DNA of 25,697 nt from Treponema sp. (GTDB lineage: Bacteria; Spirochaetota; Spirochaetia; Treponematales; Treponemataceae), in assembly GCA_017613485.1 (NCBI GenBank), contig JAGADS010000227.1, positions 1 through 25,697 of the forward strand. Direction: 5' to 3'. Positions 15,652 to 22,940 of this stretch are shown here, in pieces. A program made the translations under genes and the position numbers. The notes under the pieces are model-generated. The model saw nothing but the letters and a program-made list of their open reading frames with translations, ran no database searches and was not told the origin of the DNA. The number at the start of each line of letters is the position of its first letter. Position 1 is the first letter of the stretch.

Positions 15652-17061
15652 TTATTTCACAATCCACTCACCATCTTTTGTTGCCCCATGACGCTCAATC
15701 ATGCCTTTCTCCCGCAGCACTTTTATTGCGTTCTCTACTGTTCGTGATGATACTCCAAGTTTTCCAGCAATCTGTACAGCAGTGATTTCTGGAGACTCTT
15801 TCATTAAATCAACAATTGCCTGCTGTCTTTTTGAAAGTCCCGAAACCTCGGCTGTCGATTTCGGAATGTTAATCTGATAGTCCGCAGAATAATTCTCATC
15901 AAGAGGAACGGATGCAGTAAACATCTCATCCTCTATCATCACAGGTCTTTTGCCTGAGTAAAGCTCTGAGTACTTAAACAAATTTCTTGTACCGGAACCA
16001 AGTTCATCAGCATATCCGATGCTCGTGAAAAAATGTGCGATAATCGGATTTTTTGAATTTGGAGTGAAATTCTCAGGGGTGATTTCAATGTGATTCTGAG
16101 CTCGACATGGATTTTCCGTGTAAATCTGATACTTTTCAATAATAAATTTCGATATATATGCGCTAGAAAACTCACGGTGCATAAGGAGATTTGAAACTAG
16201 CTCTCGCACAATTTTATCCCGTAAGCTTACGGTCTGAGTGCCTTCCATGAAAAATTTATCCGAAAGATGTTTCTGAGAAAATTGCATCAAAAGATCGTAG
16301 CTTTCAACAAGATTCTTGTAGATTATAAGCCTGTCGTCGTAACGATCAAGATTTACACGTCGAAGGATTGCATCGGTTTTGTAAGTAGGACAGACGGACA
16401 TTATGACATCTTCCCGACCTAGTAAAAGAAGTCCCGCAAGGGTCATCCCCTCATCCCCAGTCTGCCAGTCTTTCCCGAAAAGATGTGCACTTTTTACGAG
16501 TTCTTCATCATTCATGTTTTTCCACGGATGCTCATCATTTTTCAAGACAGCTAGACGACGACATTTTTCAATTGCACCTTCCTCAAGTTCAGACATCCCG
16601 GCATATTTGAAAACTTTTTTTTCAGTGAAAATATTCTGTTTGCGGATATACATCTCCGCTATTTTTGTGGTCGATGAGATTTTTATGTCGGATTCGAAAA
16701 CACGGTCGTAAATCACTTTTTTATAAGTATGCAAGTCGGGACTTGACGGCACTTTTATATAAAGAATCACCTTGTCTTCAATCTTGATAGATTCAGGCTC
16801 AAGCATCAGGGTTGGTGAAAACAATTCAGGATTGGATATTGTATTGACAAAATTTTTTTTCATGGAAGTTACGGCCTTAGATGGAATACCGTTTAACGTT
16901 CCGTCATCAAGTACTCCGCAAAGTATGATTCCACCATAATGATTTGCAAAAGCACATACAGTTTCGTAAACATCACTTTCGATTCCGTTCCCACAGCGTT
17001 TAAACTCAAGCCATGAGTTTTCTCCGCCGGAAATCAACCTTTTTATTTCCTCTGTGTTCAT
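15652..17061 (-). CDS. AlbA_2-domain ATP-binding protein with C-terminal winged helix
   Basis: A 469-residue cytoplasmic protein. The N-terminal third is an AlbA_2 (Schlafen-type DNA-binding) domain: NSWLEFKR (16-23), then VCAFANHYGGIILCGVLDDG. The middle part (about 290-385) resembles the ATP-binding domain usually paired with it, with RELVSNLLMHREFS and GYADELGSGTRNLFKY. The end (about 405-469) is a winged helix-turn-helix: LSKRQQAIVDLM, ITAVQIAGKLGVSSRTVENAIKVLREKGMIER. Such proteins are generally annotated as putative transcriptional regulators. There is no Shine-Dalgarno before the ATG. A TAAAAT ends 4 nt upstream of it and five 11-bp repeats stand behind that, so autoregulation through those repeats is plausible. 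The gene lies between 48-bp direct repeats and opposes the ABC operon tail to tail. Confidence 0.85.
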   Translation of the reverse strand: MNTEEIKRLISGGENSWLEFKRCGNGIESDVYETVCAFANHYGGIILCGVLDDGTLNGIPSKAVTSMKKNFVNTISNPELFSPTLMLEPESIKIEDKVILYIKVPSSPDLHTYKKVIYDRVFESDIKISSTTKIAEMYIRKQNIFTEKKVFKYAGMSELEEGAIEKCRRLAVLKNDEHPWKNMNDEELVKSAHLFGKDWQTGDEGMTLAGLLLLGREDVIMSVCPTYKTDAILRRVNLDRYDDRLIIYKNLVESYDLLMQFSQKHLSDKFFMEGTQTVSLRDKIVRELVSNLLMHREFSSAYISKFIIEKYQIYTENPCRAQNHIEITPENFTPNSKNPIIAHFFTSIGYADELGSGTRNLFKYSELYSGKRPVMIEDEMFTASVPLDENYSADYQINIPKSTAEVSGLSKRQQAIVDLMKESPEITAVQIAGKLGVSSRTVENAIKVLREKGMIERHGATKDGEWIVK

Positions 17062-17076
17062 ACAGATTTTATCGGC

Positions 17077-17131
17077 ATTTCGGAAGAATTTCGGAAGAAT
17101 TTCGGAAGAATTTCGGAAGAATTTCGGAACA
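17077..17131 (-). repeat. Five tandem 11-bp iterons in front of the AlbA_2 gene
   Basis: The unit ATTTCGGAAGA (+ strand) occurs at 17077, 17088, 17099 and 17110 exactly, and at 17121 with one change (ATTTCGGAACA). Each unit holds the small palindrome TTC-G-GAA. The 11-bp period is one turn of the helix, so bound proteins would line up on one face. The array starts 16 bp upstream of the AlbA_2 start codon and ends 8 bp before the stop of the next YD-repeat gene. Confidence 0.9.
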
Positions 17132-17138
17132 ATTACTG

Positions 17139-17186
17139 TTTATTGAATGGCCCTGTATCCAGTTTTTGTCTTTACCTTTCCGTTGG
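17139..17186 (-). repeat. Right copy of the 48-bp direct repeat flanking the AlbA_2 gene
   Basis: This is the intact 3' end of the YD-repeat gene (17140-18042) plus one base, matching 15596-15643 at 46 of 48 positions in the same orientation. The distance between copies is 1543 bp; the segment between them holds only the AlbA_2 gene and its iterons. Confidence 0.85.
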
Positions 17187-18042
17187 GGTGAAATGTGTAT
17201 TCGTACCAGATTTCTGTACCGTTTGCATACTTCATGTGTATCTCATTTCCCTTTGAGTCATATTCCATCCAATATTCAAAATCATTAAATGACCATTTTA
17301 CATGAGTTTTGTTTCCTTTTTTGTCATACTCGTACCATTCTTCAGTACCGGTGCTGTTTTTCGAATATATCATGTTGCCCTTGGTGTCATATTCAAACCA
17401 TTCGTCAAACAACTTTGTATCACTGTGAAAAATCTGATTTCCTTTCTTGTCGTATTCGTACAATTCTTCAGAGCCATCGGATGCCTTGACGTGGATCAGC
17501 TTTCCCTTTGTGTCATATTCAAATGTTTTTTCAAACCCGGTTGAGACTTTGTATTTTATCTGTTTTCCTTTCTTGTCATATTCATACCAGTATTCATAAT
17601 CACCTGTATCTTCCCCAATTCGATGCTCATATATCATATTGCCCTTTTTGTCATACTCGCGCCAATATTCCATATCACCTATTACATCACTGTTTATTTT
17701 GCAGTGTGTTATATTTCCCTTTTCATCAAATTCGCTCCATGATTCCGTTGTACCTGATGAAGTGCCTGTCTGTTTGTGTACGGCATTTCCTTTTGAGTCG
17801 TACTCATACAAAAATTCCATTATTCCCAAATTATTGCCGTATATTTCTTTTCCGTCTTTTCTGTATTCATAATACGAATCAACAATCACAAGTTTTGGAG
17901 TCTGCTTACCGTCCACATTAACATTTTTAAGGAGTATGTCTCCGACTTCCTGTCCGACTTTCAATCCGACATTTTGACCGAAAATCGGGAGTGTGCTTAG
18001 TGCGATAAATGTTAAAAGCAAGATCGGGATTTTTGGTTTCAT
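17140..18042 (-). CDS. Secreted YD-repeat protein E
   Basis: A 300-residue exported protein. The signal peptide MKPKIPILLLTFIALSTLPIFG precedes a short head (VGLKVGQEVGDILLKNVNVDGK) and about ten repeats of roughly 20 residues, each with a core like WYEYDKKGNxIxxK. The end is a shared cap, WYEYTFHPNGKVKTKTGYRAIQ-like. The repeats resemble YD/RHS-type repeats; the cap also resembles a MORN_2 unit (xPNGKxK), so either family name could be assigned. It is the most diverged of the five copies here. The start ATG follows the stop of the previous copy in the arrangement TAACATG, with its GGAGG inside that upstream gene, so the two are coupled. Function is unknown: short lone YD proteins are not Rhs toxins, and no toxin domain is present. 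Confidence 0.85.
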   Translation of the reverse strand: MKPKIPILLLTFIALSTLPIFGQNVGLKVGQEVGDILLKNVNVDGKQTPKLVIVDSYYEYRKDGKEIYGNNLGIMEFLYEYDSKGNAVHKQTGTSSGTTESWSEFDEKGNITHCKINSDVIGDMEYWREYDKKGNMIYEHRIGEDTGDYEYWYEYDKKGKQIKYKVSTGFEKTFEYDTKGKLIHVKASDGSEELYEYDKKGNQIFHSDTKLFDEWFEYDTKGNMIYSKNSTGTEEWYEYDKKGNKTHVKWSFNDFEYWMEYDSKGNEIHMKYANGTEIWYEYTFHPNGKVKTKTGYRAIQ

Positions 18043-18043
18043 G

Positions 18044-18913
18044 TTATTTCCTCCGTTTGAAATTCTTAAATCCTAATTCAAATAAAGACTCGGCTCTTGT
18101 TTTAAATGTATTGAACCACTTTTCTGTCTTTATTTTTCCGTTGGGGTGGAATGTATACTCACACCACGATTCAGCACCGTAGGAATCTTTGAAATGTATC
18201 ATATTTCTATTGGAGTCATAATCGTACCACTGCTCATAGTAGCCGGGAAACTTGCAGTGTGTTTGATTCCCCTCAGAGTCATATTCGTACCAATATTCAA
18301 CTCCGTTGGAATCCTTGTAGTGTATTTCATTTCCATTGGAATCATACTCATACAATCTTTCATAGCCGCTGTAATTCTTATAGTGTATTTCATTTCCCAT
18401 GGAGTCATATTCGTACCAACTTTCATAACCTCTAGAATCCTTAGTGTATAATTGATTTCCCATAGAGTCATACTCATACCATTCTTCATAGCCAACAGAT
18501 GACTTTAAGTGTATTTTATTTCCCATGGAGTCATACTCATTCCAAGTTTCGTAGCCACTGGAAGACTTGCTGTGTATTTCATTTCCCTCGGAATCATAGT
18601 CATACCATGATTCATAGCCTGTGGAAGATCTATCGTGTATTAGATTTCCTTTGGAGTCATATTCGTACCAATATTCTTTTGAGTTTAACCTGTTTTCATG
18701 TATTTTATTTCCGTCTTGGTTGTATTCTATAATTTCACCAACGATAAGCCTTTTTGAAACCTTTTCCCCATCAACAGTGACTTCCTTGTAGACTATATCC
18801 CCGACTTCTAGTCCGACTTCCAGTCCGACTTCTAGTCTAATCTCCTGTGCGAAAATCGGAAGTGTGGTTAGAGCGAGAAATGTTAAAGTCAAAATTGTGG
18901 GCTTTAGTTTCAT
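18044..18913 (-). CDS. Secreted YD-repeat protein D
   Basis: A 289-residue exported protein of the same family as its neighbour: signal peptide MKLKPTILTLTFLALTTLPIFAQ, head with a stuttered EVGLEVGLEVGD and YKEVTVDGEKVSK, nine 20-residue repeats with cores such as WYEYDSMGNEIHYK, and the FHPNGKIKTEK cap. This copy has a longer C terminus than the rest (TFKTRAESLFELGFKNFKRRK). The frame opens at 18943, but the ATG at 18913 has AGGAG before it and begins the shared signal peptide. The last codons contain the ribosome site of copy E. The repeats are also repeats at DNA level (60-bp period), a substrate for recombination within and between copies. Confidence 0.85.
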   Translation of the reverse strand: MKLKPTILTLTFLALTTLPIFAQEIRLEVGLEVGLEVGDIVYKEVTVDGEKVSKRLIVGEIIEYNQDGNKIHENRLNSKEYWYEYDSKGNLIHDRSSTGYESWYDYDSEGNEIHSKSSSGYETWNEYDSMGNKIHLKSSVGYEEWYEYDSMGNQLYTKDSRGYESWYEYDSMGNEIHYKNYSGYERLYEYDSNGNEIHYKDSNGVEYWYEYDSEGNQTHCKFPGYYEQWYDYDSNRNMIHFKDSYGAESWCEYTFHPNGKIKTEKWFNTFKTRAESLFELGFKNFKRRK

Positions 18914-18979
18914 GTACCTTGCTCCTGTAAGACTTTTTATCATAATACAATGACTTTTTCAGGCCTGATGTCTATTTCC

Positions 18980-19429
18980 TCATTTTTTTATCTGAATGGC
19001 ATTTCTTATAACGGTAAGGTTTTTGCCCTTGATTTCCGGGGTGATTTTTATCTTTAATTTTCCGTCTTCAGAAATATTGATGCCGGAAAGGATTCTGCCC
19101 GTCTGCCAGCTTGTGTGGCACTTACCGTTGATGTTTATGTTTTTGCTCATCATTTTGATGCTGGGGTTTTTCCCGTCAATTGTTTTTGTTACGCCTGCTT
19201 TTGAGTTGAGCTGCATGTCCAGGGTATATTGCAGATCAAAGTCATCATAGTACTCTATGTCAATCGAATTCCAGATGCTGAGGCTGTCTCCCTTGCTGAC
19301 ATCTATCGTTATTACTTGGCTTGGGTTTCCCTCCGTCAAATCGATGGTTTGAATGGTTTTTGAGCTGTCACAGGCCAAAAGAAAAAGGGAAAGGCACGCT
19401 AAAGATATGAAGGTAAAAGTTTTTTTCAT
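18980..19429 (-). CDS. Small lipoprotein of unknown family
   Basis: A 149-residue predicted lipoprotein: MKKTFTFISLACLSLFLLAC, with the lipobox LLAC placing the lipidated cysteine at residue 20. The mature part is beta-rich with alternating hydrophobic residues and no motif that I recognise. AAGGAG lies 5 nt before the ATG. It has its own promoter (19538-19566) behind the terminator of the next lipoprotein gene, giving a leader of about 100 nt, so it is an independent unit inside the repeat-protein array. It is not a YD-repeat protein. Confidence 0.75.
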   Translation of the reverse strand: MKKTFTFISLACLSLFLLACDSSKTIQTIDLTEGNPSQVITIDVSKGDSLSIWNSIDIEYYDDFDLQYTLDMQLNSKAGVTKTIDGKNPSIKMMSKNININGKCHTSWQTGRILSGINISEDGKLKIKITPEIKGKNLTVIRNAIQIKK

Positions 19430-19537
19430 AGGTACTCCTTGTTGGGATTATATCTGTAATAGTTTTTGTGTCTATCCTCTCCTGTTGAATATATCAATGG
19501 CATTCGAAAACAGAGGTTTTTTGAGCTTCCTAAAATA

Positions 19538-19566
19538 ATTATCATCGAAAAATGAGCACCTGTCAA
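19538..19566 (-). promoter_or_regulatory. Promoter of the 149-residue lipoprotein gene
   Basis: On the - strand TTGACA (19566-19561) and GATAAT (19543-19538) are separated by 17 bp, directly after the T tract of the upstream terminator. Confidence 0.7.
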
Positions 19567-19568
19567 GG

Positions 19569-19617
19569 AAAAAAATTGCCGTGGACACAGAGGGTAAAGT
19601 CTATGCGTCCACGGCAA
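19569..19617 (-). terminator. Rho-independent terminator
   Basis: On the - strand TTGCCGTGGAC (19617-19607) pairs perfectly with GTCCACGGCAA (19586-19576) across a 20-nt loop and is followed by seven T (19575-19569). It lies 30 bp after the stop of the lipoprotein gene at 19648. Confidence 0.85.
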
Positions 19618-19647
19618 ATCTTGCTTATTGGATATTATAAATGATTA

Positions 19648-20094
19648 TTATTTGTAAAGGTATGTTGGGGTTCCCTCCCATTCTCCGGGGGTTCCGTCTG
19701 TTATGTATCTGACCCAGATACGACCGCTGGTTGCACTTGCGCTTGCAATGACTAATTTGGATTGTTCTGTTCCTGCGGTATTAACATTAAAAATTGCTTC
19801 ATAAGAGTTTCCTGCATTAGACACGGTATAACTAGATACACCAAAAGTTGAAGTTCCTGATCCAGTAACAGTTCCGTCATTGTTAAAGGTTAAAGAGATG
19901 GCACCAGCACTTGCCGTCCAACTGGTTCCTGCAAACGGGGCATATTGACTTGTTACAGTTCCACCGCCAGAATTACTTCCACCTCCAGAGGAATTTGAAT
20001 CACCAGAATCTTGTGTTCCGTTGCTACATGCCATAAGACCCAAGGCAAGAATCAAAGATGCTGCCAATACGCAAATCTTGTTTGTTCTTTTCAT
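19648..20094 (-). CDS. Lipoprotein with Gly/Ser linker and beta-rich domain
   Basis: A 148-residue predicted lipoprotein. The signal is MKRTNKICVLAASLILALGLMAC, with C23 as the lipidated cysteine. A flexible linker rich in Ser, Gly and Asn follows (SGDSNSSGGGSNSGGG). Then comes a compact beta domain of about 100 residues (SWTASAGAISLTFNNDGTVTGSGTSTF...), similar in style to small lipocalin-like or META-like surface domains, but not assignable. I chose the ATG at 20094 because AAGGAG lies 6 nt upstream; the frame itself opens at 20139. The promoter contains a T9 tract in its spacer, so expression may switch. It is ended by a strong terminator and forms a single-gene unit. Confidence 0.8.
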   Translation of the reverse strand: MKRTNKICVLAASLILALGLMACSNGTQDSGDSNSSGGGSNSGGGTVTSQYAPFAGTSWTASAGAISLTFNNDGTVTGSGTSTFGVSSYTVSNAGNSYEAIFNVNTAGTEQSKLVIASASATSGRIWVRYITDGTPGEWEGTPTYLYK

Positions 20095-20130
20095 ATAATA
20101 CTCCTTGGAGATACACTCTCCTATTGAAGT

Positions 20131-20158
20131 ACTATACAAAAAAAAAGTATACTGTCAA
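20131..20158 (-). promoter_or_regulatory. Promoter with T9 tract in the spacer
   Basis: On the - strand TTGACA (20158-20153) and TATAGT (20136-20131) are separated by 16 bp. Nine of those 16 bases are an uninterrupted T run. Gain or loss of one T would change the spacer to 17 or 15 bp. Confidence 0.75.
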
Positions 20159-20249
20159 TAAAACTTCTTTATTGTGAAGAAATTGCGTTAGTAATTTCGA
20201 ATCCGCGTGACTTTGCTCTTCAAAAAAAAATACTTTCTGTAAACACTAC

Positions 20250-20480
20250 TTAGTAATTTATATGTTTCATTTCAGCACGTTCTTTTTCAAAATCTATATC
20301 TCGGTGGACGCTTCCTGCGATGCTGTCTAGCCAGGCAAGTCCTTCTGAAACAAACTCATCGGATTTGCGTTTATTTTCTTTCTCTAACATTCTGTCAACC
20401 TGTCCTTTTAATATAACGAGTTGATAAAAGGGTAAAGTTTCAACTTGTGTTTGAAGTTCCGAAAATCCTAATTCAGACAC
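20250..20480 (-). CDS. Orphan antitoxin-like protein, copy 3
   Basis: A 76-residue, highly charged, helical protein (MSELGFSELQTQVETLPFYQ...ILKGQVDRMLEKENKRKSDEF...) almost identical over its first 70 residues to two other copies in this window. By position copy 2 is the antitoxin of a PIN toxin; this copy has no toxin beside it, hence orphan. The start is GTG rather than the ATG of the other copies, with AGGAGGT upstream. The C terminus diverges right after ERAE (here MKHINY). It starts 15 bp after the stop of YD-repeat protein C. A T9 run on the - strand (20230-20222) follows the stop and could help end transcription, though the stem before it is poor. Confidence 0.7.
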   Translation of the reverse strand: MSELGFSELQTQVETLPFYQLVILKGQVDRMLEKENKRKSDEFVSEGLAWLDSIAGSVHRDIDFEKERAEMKHINY

Positions 20481-20495
20481 ATAACCTCCTGTATT

Positions 20496-21296
20496 TTAAA
20501 GTGTTGTGAAACACTTTTTTGTCTTTACCTTTCCGTTGGGGTGGAATGTGTATTCGTACCAGATTTCAAGGCCGTTGGATTGCCTGTAATGTAGTAAATT
20601 TCCCTTGGTGTCATATTCGTACCATGTTTCAAAGCCGTTGGATTGCTTGAAGTGTATTTGATTTCCATAGCTGTCATACTCGTACCATTCTTCAAAACCG
20701 CCGGAATCCTTGAAGTGTATTTTATTTCCCTTGGTGTCATATTCATACCATTCTTCAAAGCTTTTGGAAGGCTTGTAGTGTATTAAATTTCCTTTGTCGT
20801 CATATTCGTACCATGCTTCAAAGCCGTTGGATTGCTTGAAGTGTATTTTATTTCTATTGCCGTCATACTCGTACCAAGATTCAGACCCCTTGGAATTCTT
20901 GTGATGTATTTGATTTCCATTGTCGTCATACTCGTACCATATTTCATCTCCGCTGGAATCCTTGTAGTGTATTAGATTTCCCTTGGAGTCATATACGAAC
21001 CATGCTTCATAGCCGCCGGAATATTTGTAGTGTATTTTATTCCCTTTGGAGTCATAGTCATACCAATCTTCAGTGCCGCCGGAATTCTTGGAGTGTATTT
21101 CTTTTTCATCCTGGTTATATTCTGTAATGGAGTCATAAACCAGCCACCTTGAAACCTTTTCTCCATCCACAGTGACTTCCTTGTAGACTTTATCCCCGAC
21201 TTTCGGTCCGACTTCCAGTCCGAGCTCCTGTGCGAAAATCGGGAGTGTGCTGAGTGCGATAAATGTTAAAATCAAGATGGGAAGCTTTAGTTTCAT
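20496..21296 (-). CDS. Secreted YD-repeat protein C
   Basis: A 266-residue exported protein: signal peptide MKLKLPILILTFIALSTLPIFAQ, head (GLEVGPKVGDKVYKEVTVDG), nine 20-residue repeats with cores such as WYEYDTKGNKIHFK and phrases such as QSNGFE recurring three times, then the cap FHPNGKVKTKKCFTTL. The start codon follows the PIN toxin stop by one base (TAACATG) and uses an AGGAG inside the toxin gene. The 3' end carries a perfect 8-bp inverted repeat (20498-20505 with 20510-20517), shared in part with copies B and A. It is the most regular of the five copies, with repeats in near-identical register at DNA level. Confidence 0.85.
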   Translation of the reverse strand: MKLKLPILILTFIALSTLPIFAQELGLEVGPKVGDKVYKEVTVDGEKVSRWLVYDSITEYNQDEKEIHSKNSGGTEDWYDYDSKGNKIHYKYSGGYEAWFVYDSKGNLIHYKDSSGDEIWYEYDDNGNQIHHKNSKGSESWYEYDGNRNKIHFKQSNGFEAWYEYDDKGNLIHYKPSKSFEEWYEYDTKGNKIHFKDSGGFEEWYEYDSYGNQIHFKQSNGFETWYEYDTKGNLLHYRQSNGLEIWYEYTFHPNGKVKTKKCFTTL

Positions 21297-21297
21297 G

Positions 21298-21720
21298 TTA
21301 ATTCTCCTGTTTTATCAATTTCAAAAAATCACAGGGGTCTATGGCAGGAACATAAGAAGATTCAAAATCTTTTATATTTCTTGAAATAATGTAATCAAGA
21401 TTGTAATTCTTTGCACACAGCATCTGTAATCCATCTTCTAAATCTTTTGTTGCAGGATTTTCTGAAAGTACTTCAAAATCATCTTGTTTCTCGGATATTA
21501 CATTCATGTATTTGCAAAGGTTTGCGATTAAAGCAAGTCTTTCAGAAATAGTTTTGTCTTTCCTTAGAATATAGAAAAGATCGCACAATGAGTGTGCTGA
21601 AACATAGCCTGTAATCTCATCTTTAATACACATAGCTATTATGCTTTTTGAATATGAGCAAAAAGGTTCTCTTTCTTGAATAACATCGACTATGATATTG
21701 GAATCAATCAGCACGTCCAT
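21298..21720 (-). CDS. PIN-domain toxin (VapC-like)
   Basis: A 140-residue PIN-domain protein, predicted to be a metal-dependent RNase toxin. Acidic residues expected in the active site are visible: D6 in MDVLIDSNIIVDV, the Asp/Glu of TKDLEDGLQMLCAKNYNLDYI, and the final Asp of ISRNIKDF, a typical PIN ending. I chose the ATG at 21720 because GGAGAG lies 9 nt before it; an ATG at 21729 is the alternative. It overlaps the end of the antitoxin-like gene by 17 bp, the classical arrangement of a type II toxin-antitoxin pair. It is the only toxin among the three antitoxin-like copies of the island. The stop is joined to the start of YD-repeat protein C by TAACATG. Confidence 0.85.
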   Translation of the reverse strand: MDVLIDSNIIVDVIQEREPFCSYSKSIIAMCIKDEITGYVSAHSLCDLFYILRKDKTISERLALIANLCKYMNVISEKQDDFEVLSENPATKDLEDGLQMLCAKNYNLDYIISRNIKDFESSYVPAIDPCDFLKLIKQEN

Positions 21721-21946
21721 ATTTCTCATCTCTCCATTCAGCACGTTCTTTTTCAAAATCTATATCTCGGTGGACGCTTCCCGCGATGCTGTCTAGCCAG
21801 GCAAGTCCTTCCGAAACAAACTCATCTGATTTGCGTTTATTTTCTTTTTCTAGCATTCTGTCTACTTGCCCTTTTAGTAGAACGAGTTGATAAAAAGGTA
21901 ATGTTTCAACTTGTGTTTGAAGTTCCGAAAATCCTAATTCAGACAT
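21704..21946 (-). CDS. Antitoxin of the PIN toxin, copy 2
   Basis: An 80-residue helical charged protein, start ATG, with GGAGG before it. It overlaps the PIN toxin gene by 17 bp and so is its predicted antitoxin. Its tail after ERAE (WRDEKYGRAD) differs from the two other copies, which may mean that the toxin-binding C terminus is intact only here. No ribbon-helix-helix, AbrB or HTH motif is obvious; the N-terminal half looks like an amphipathic helix pair (VETLPFYQLVLLKGQVDRMLEKENKRK). It starts 15 bp after the stop of YD-repeat protein B. Confidence 0.75.
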   Translation of the reverse strand: MSELGFSELQTQVETLPFYQLVLLKGQVDRMLEKENKRKSDEFVSEGLAWLDSIAGSVHRDIDFEKERAEWRDEKYGRAD

Positions 21947-21961
21947 ATAACCTCCTGCATT

Positions 21962-22696
21962 TTAAAGTGTTGTGAAACACATTTTTGTCTTAACTTCCCC
22001 GTTGGGATAGAAAGTGTATTCATACCATGAGTGTGAACCTTTTAAGGATTTATCATGTATTCGATTTCCATTAGAATCATAGTCAATCCAATATTCATAT
22101 TTACCTAATACCTTGTTGTTTCCTCTTAAATGAATTCTGTTACCGTTATTATCATATTCTGACCATGATTCAGAACCATCAGAGGATTTTTCATGTATTA
22201 GATTTCCATTAGAATCATACTCATACCAGGATTCAGAATTATCGGAGGACTTTTTATGTATTAGTTTTCCACTAGAGTTATACTCATACCAAGTTTCATC
22301 CCCCTCGGATGATTTTCTATATATTTCATTTCCTTCTGAGTCATACTCATACCAAGTTTCATAGTCGTTGGAAGATTTGTAGTGTATCTGATTCCCATTG
22401 GAGTCATACTCGTACCATCCTTCATTTTCGCCAAGTATGGAACTGTTTCGTACATGTGTCTTTTTTCCTGTTGAATCATATTCATACCAATACTCAAGGT
22501 CATATGAATATTTTTCATGTATTTCTTTCCCATCTTTGTTATATTCAATTATTTCATCAAAAATCAGCCACTTAGAAACTTTTTCACCGTCAGCAGTGAC
22601 TTCCTTGTAGACTTTGTCTCCGATTTTCTGTGCAAATAGTGGGAGTGTGCTGAGTGCGAGAAATAATAGGATTAAAATTTGGAGCTTTGGTTTCAT
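21962..22696 (-). CDS. Secreted YD-repeat protein B
   Basis: A 244-residue exported protein, the shortest of the five: signal peptide MKPKLQILILLFLALSTLPLFAQ, head KIGDKVYKEVTADGEKVSKWLI, about eight repeats of 20-23 residues with cores such as WYEYDSNGNLIHEK, and the cap FYPNGEVKTKMCFTTL. The head lacks the EVGxEVG stutter of copies C and D. Its start is joined to the stop of antitoxin-like copy 1 by TAACATG. Some repeats are longer because of inserts (NSSILGENEG, GNNKVLGKYE), showing where units expand. Confidence 0.85.
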   Translation of the reverse strand: MKPKLQILILLFLALSTLPLFAQKIGDKVYKEVTADGEKVSKWLIFDEIIEYNKDGKEIHEKYSYDLEYWYEYDSTGKKTHVRNSSILGENEGWYEYDSNGNQIHYKSSNDYETWYEYDSEGNEIYRKSSEGDETWYEYNSSGKLIHKKSSDNSESWYEYDSNGNLIHEKSSDGSESWSEYDNNGNRIHLRGNNKVLGKYEYWIDYDSNGNRIHDKSLKGSHSWYEYTFYPNGEVKTKMCFTTL

Positions 22697-22697
22697 G

Positions 22698-22925
22698 TTA
22701 TTTCCTCTCCATCATTTCAGCACGTTCTTTTTCAAAATCTATTTCTCGGTGTACGCTTCCTGCGATACTGTCTAGCCAGGCAAGTCCTTCTGAAACAAAC
22801 TCATCGGATTTGCGTTTATTTTCTTTTTCAAGCATTCTGTCTACTTGCCCTTTTAGTAGGACGAGTTGATAAAAAGGTAATGTTTCAACTTGTGTTTGAA
22901 GTTCCGAAAATCCTAATTCAGACAT
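22698..22925 (-). CDS. Orphan antitoxin-like protein, copy 1
   Basis: A 75-residue protein almost identical to copies 2 and 3 up to ERAE, then a different short tail (MMERK). ATG start, GGAGG upstream, 15 bp after the stop of YD-repeat protein A. No toxin gene follows; YD-repeat protein B begins one base after its stop. It could be a decoy antitoxin, able to neutralise the PIN toxin of copy 2, or simply the remains of a deleted pair. The loss of the normal tail right at the junction favours deletion by recombination. Confidence 0.75.
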   Translation of the reverse strand: MSELGFSELQTQVETLPFYQLVLLKGQVDRMLEKENKRKSDEFVSEGLAWLDSIAGSVHREIDFEKERAEMMERK

Positions 22926-22940
22926 ATAACCTCCTGCATT

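Noticed and set aside
20498..20525. Rho-independent terminator on the + strand (8-bp stem followed by T run)
   Set aside because: No + strand gene is upstream to be terminated; the stem overlaps the 3' codons of a - strand gene.
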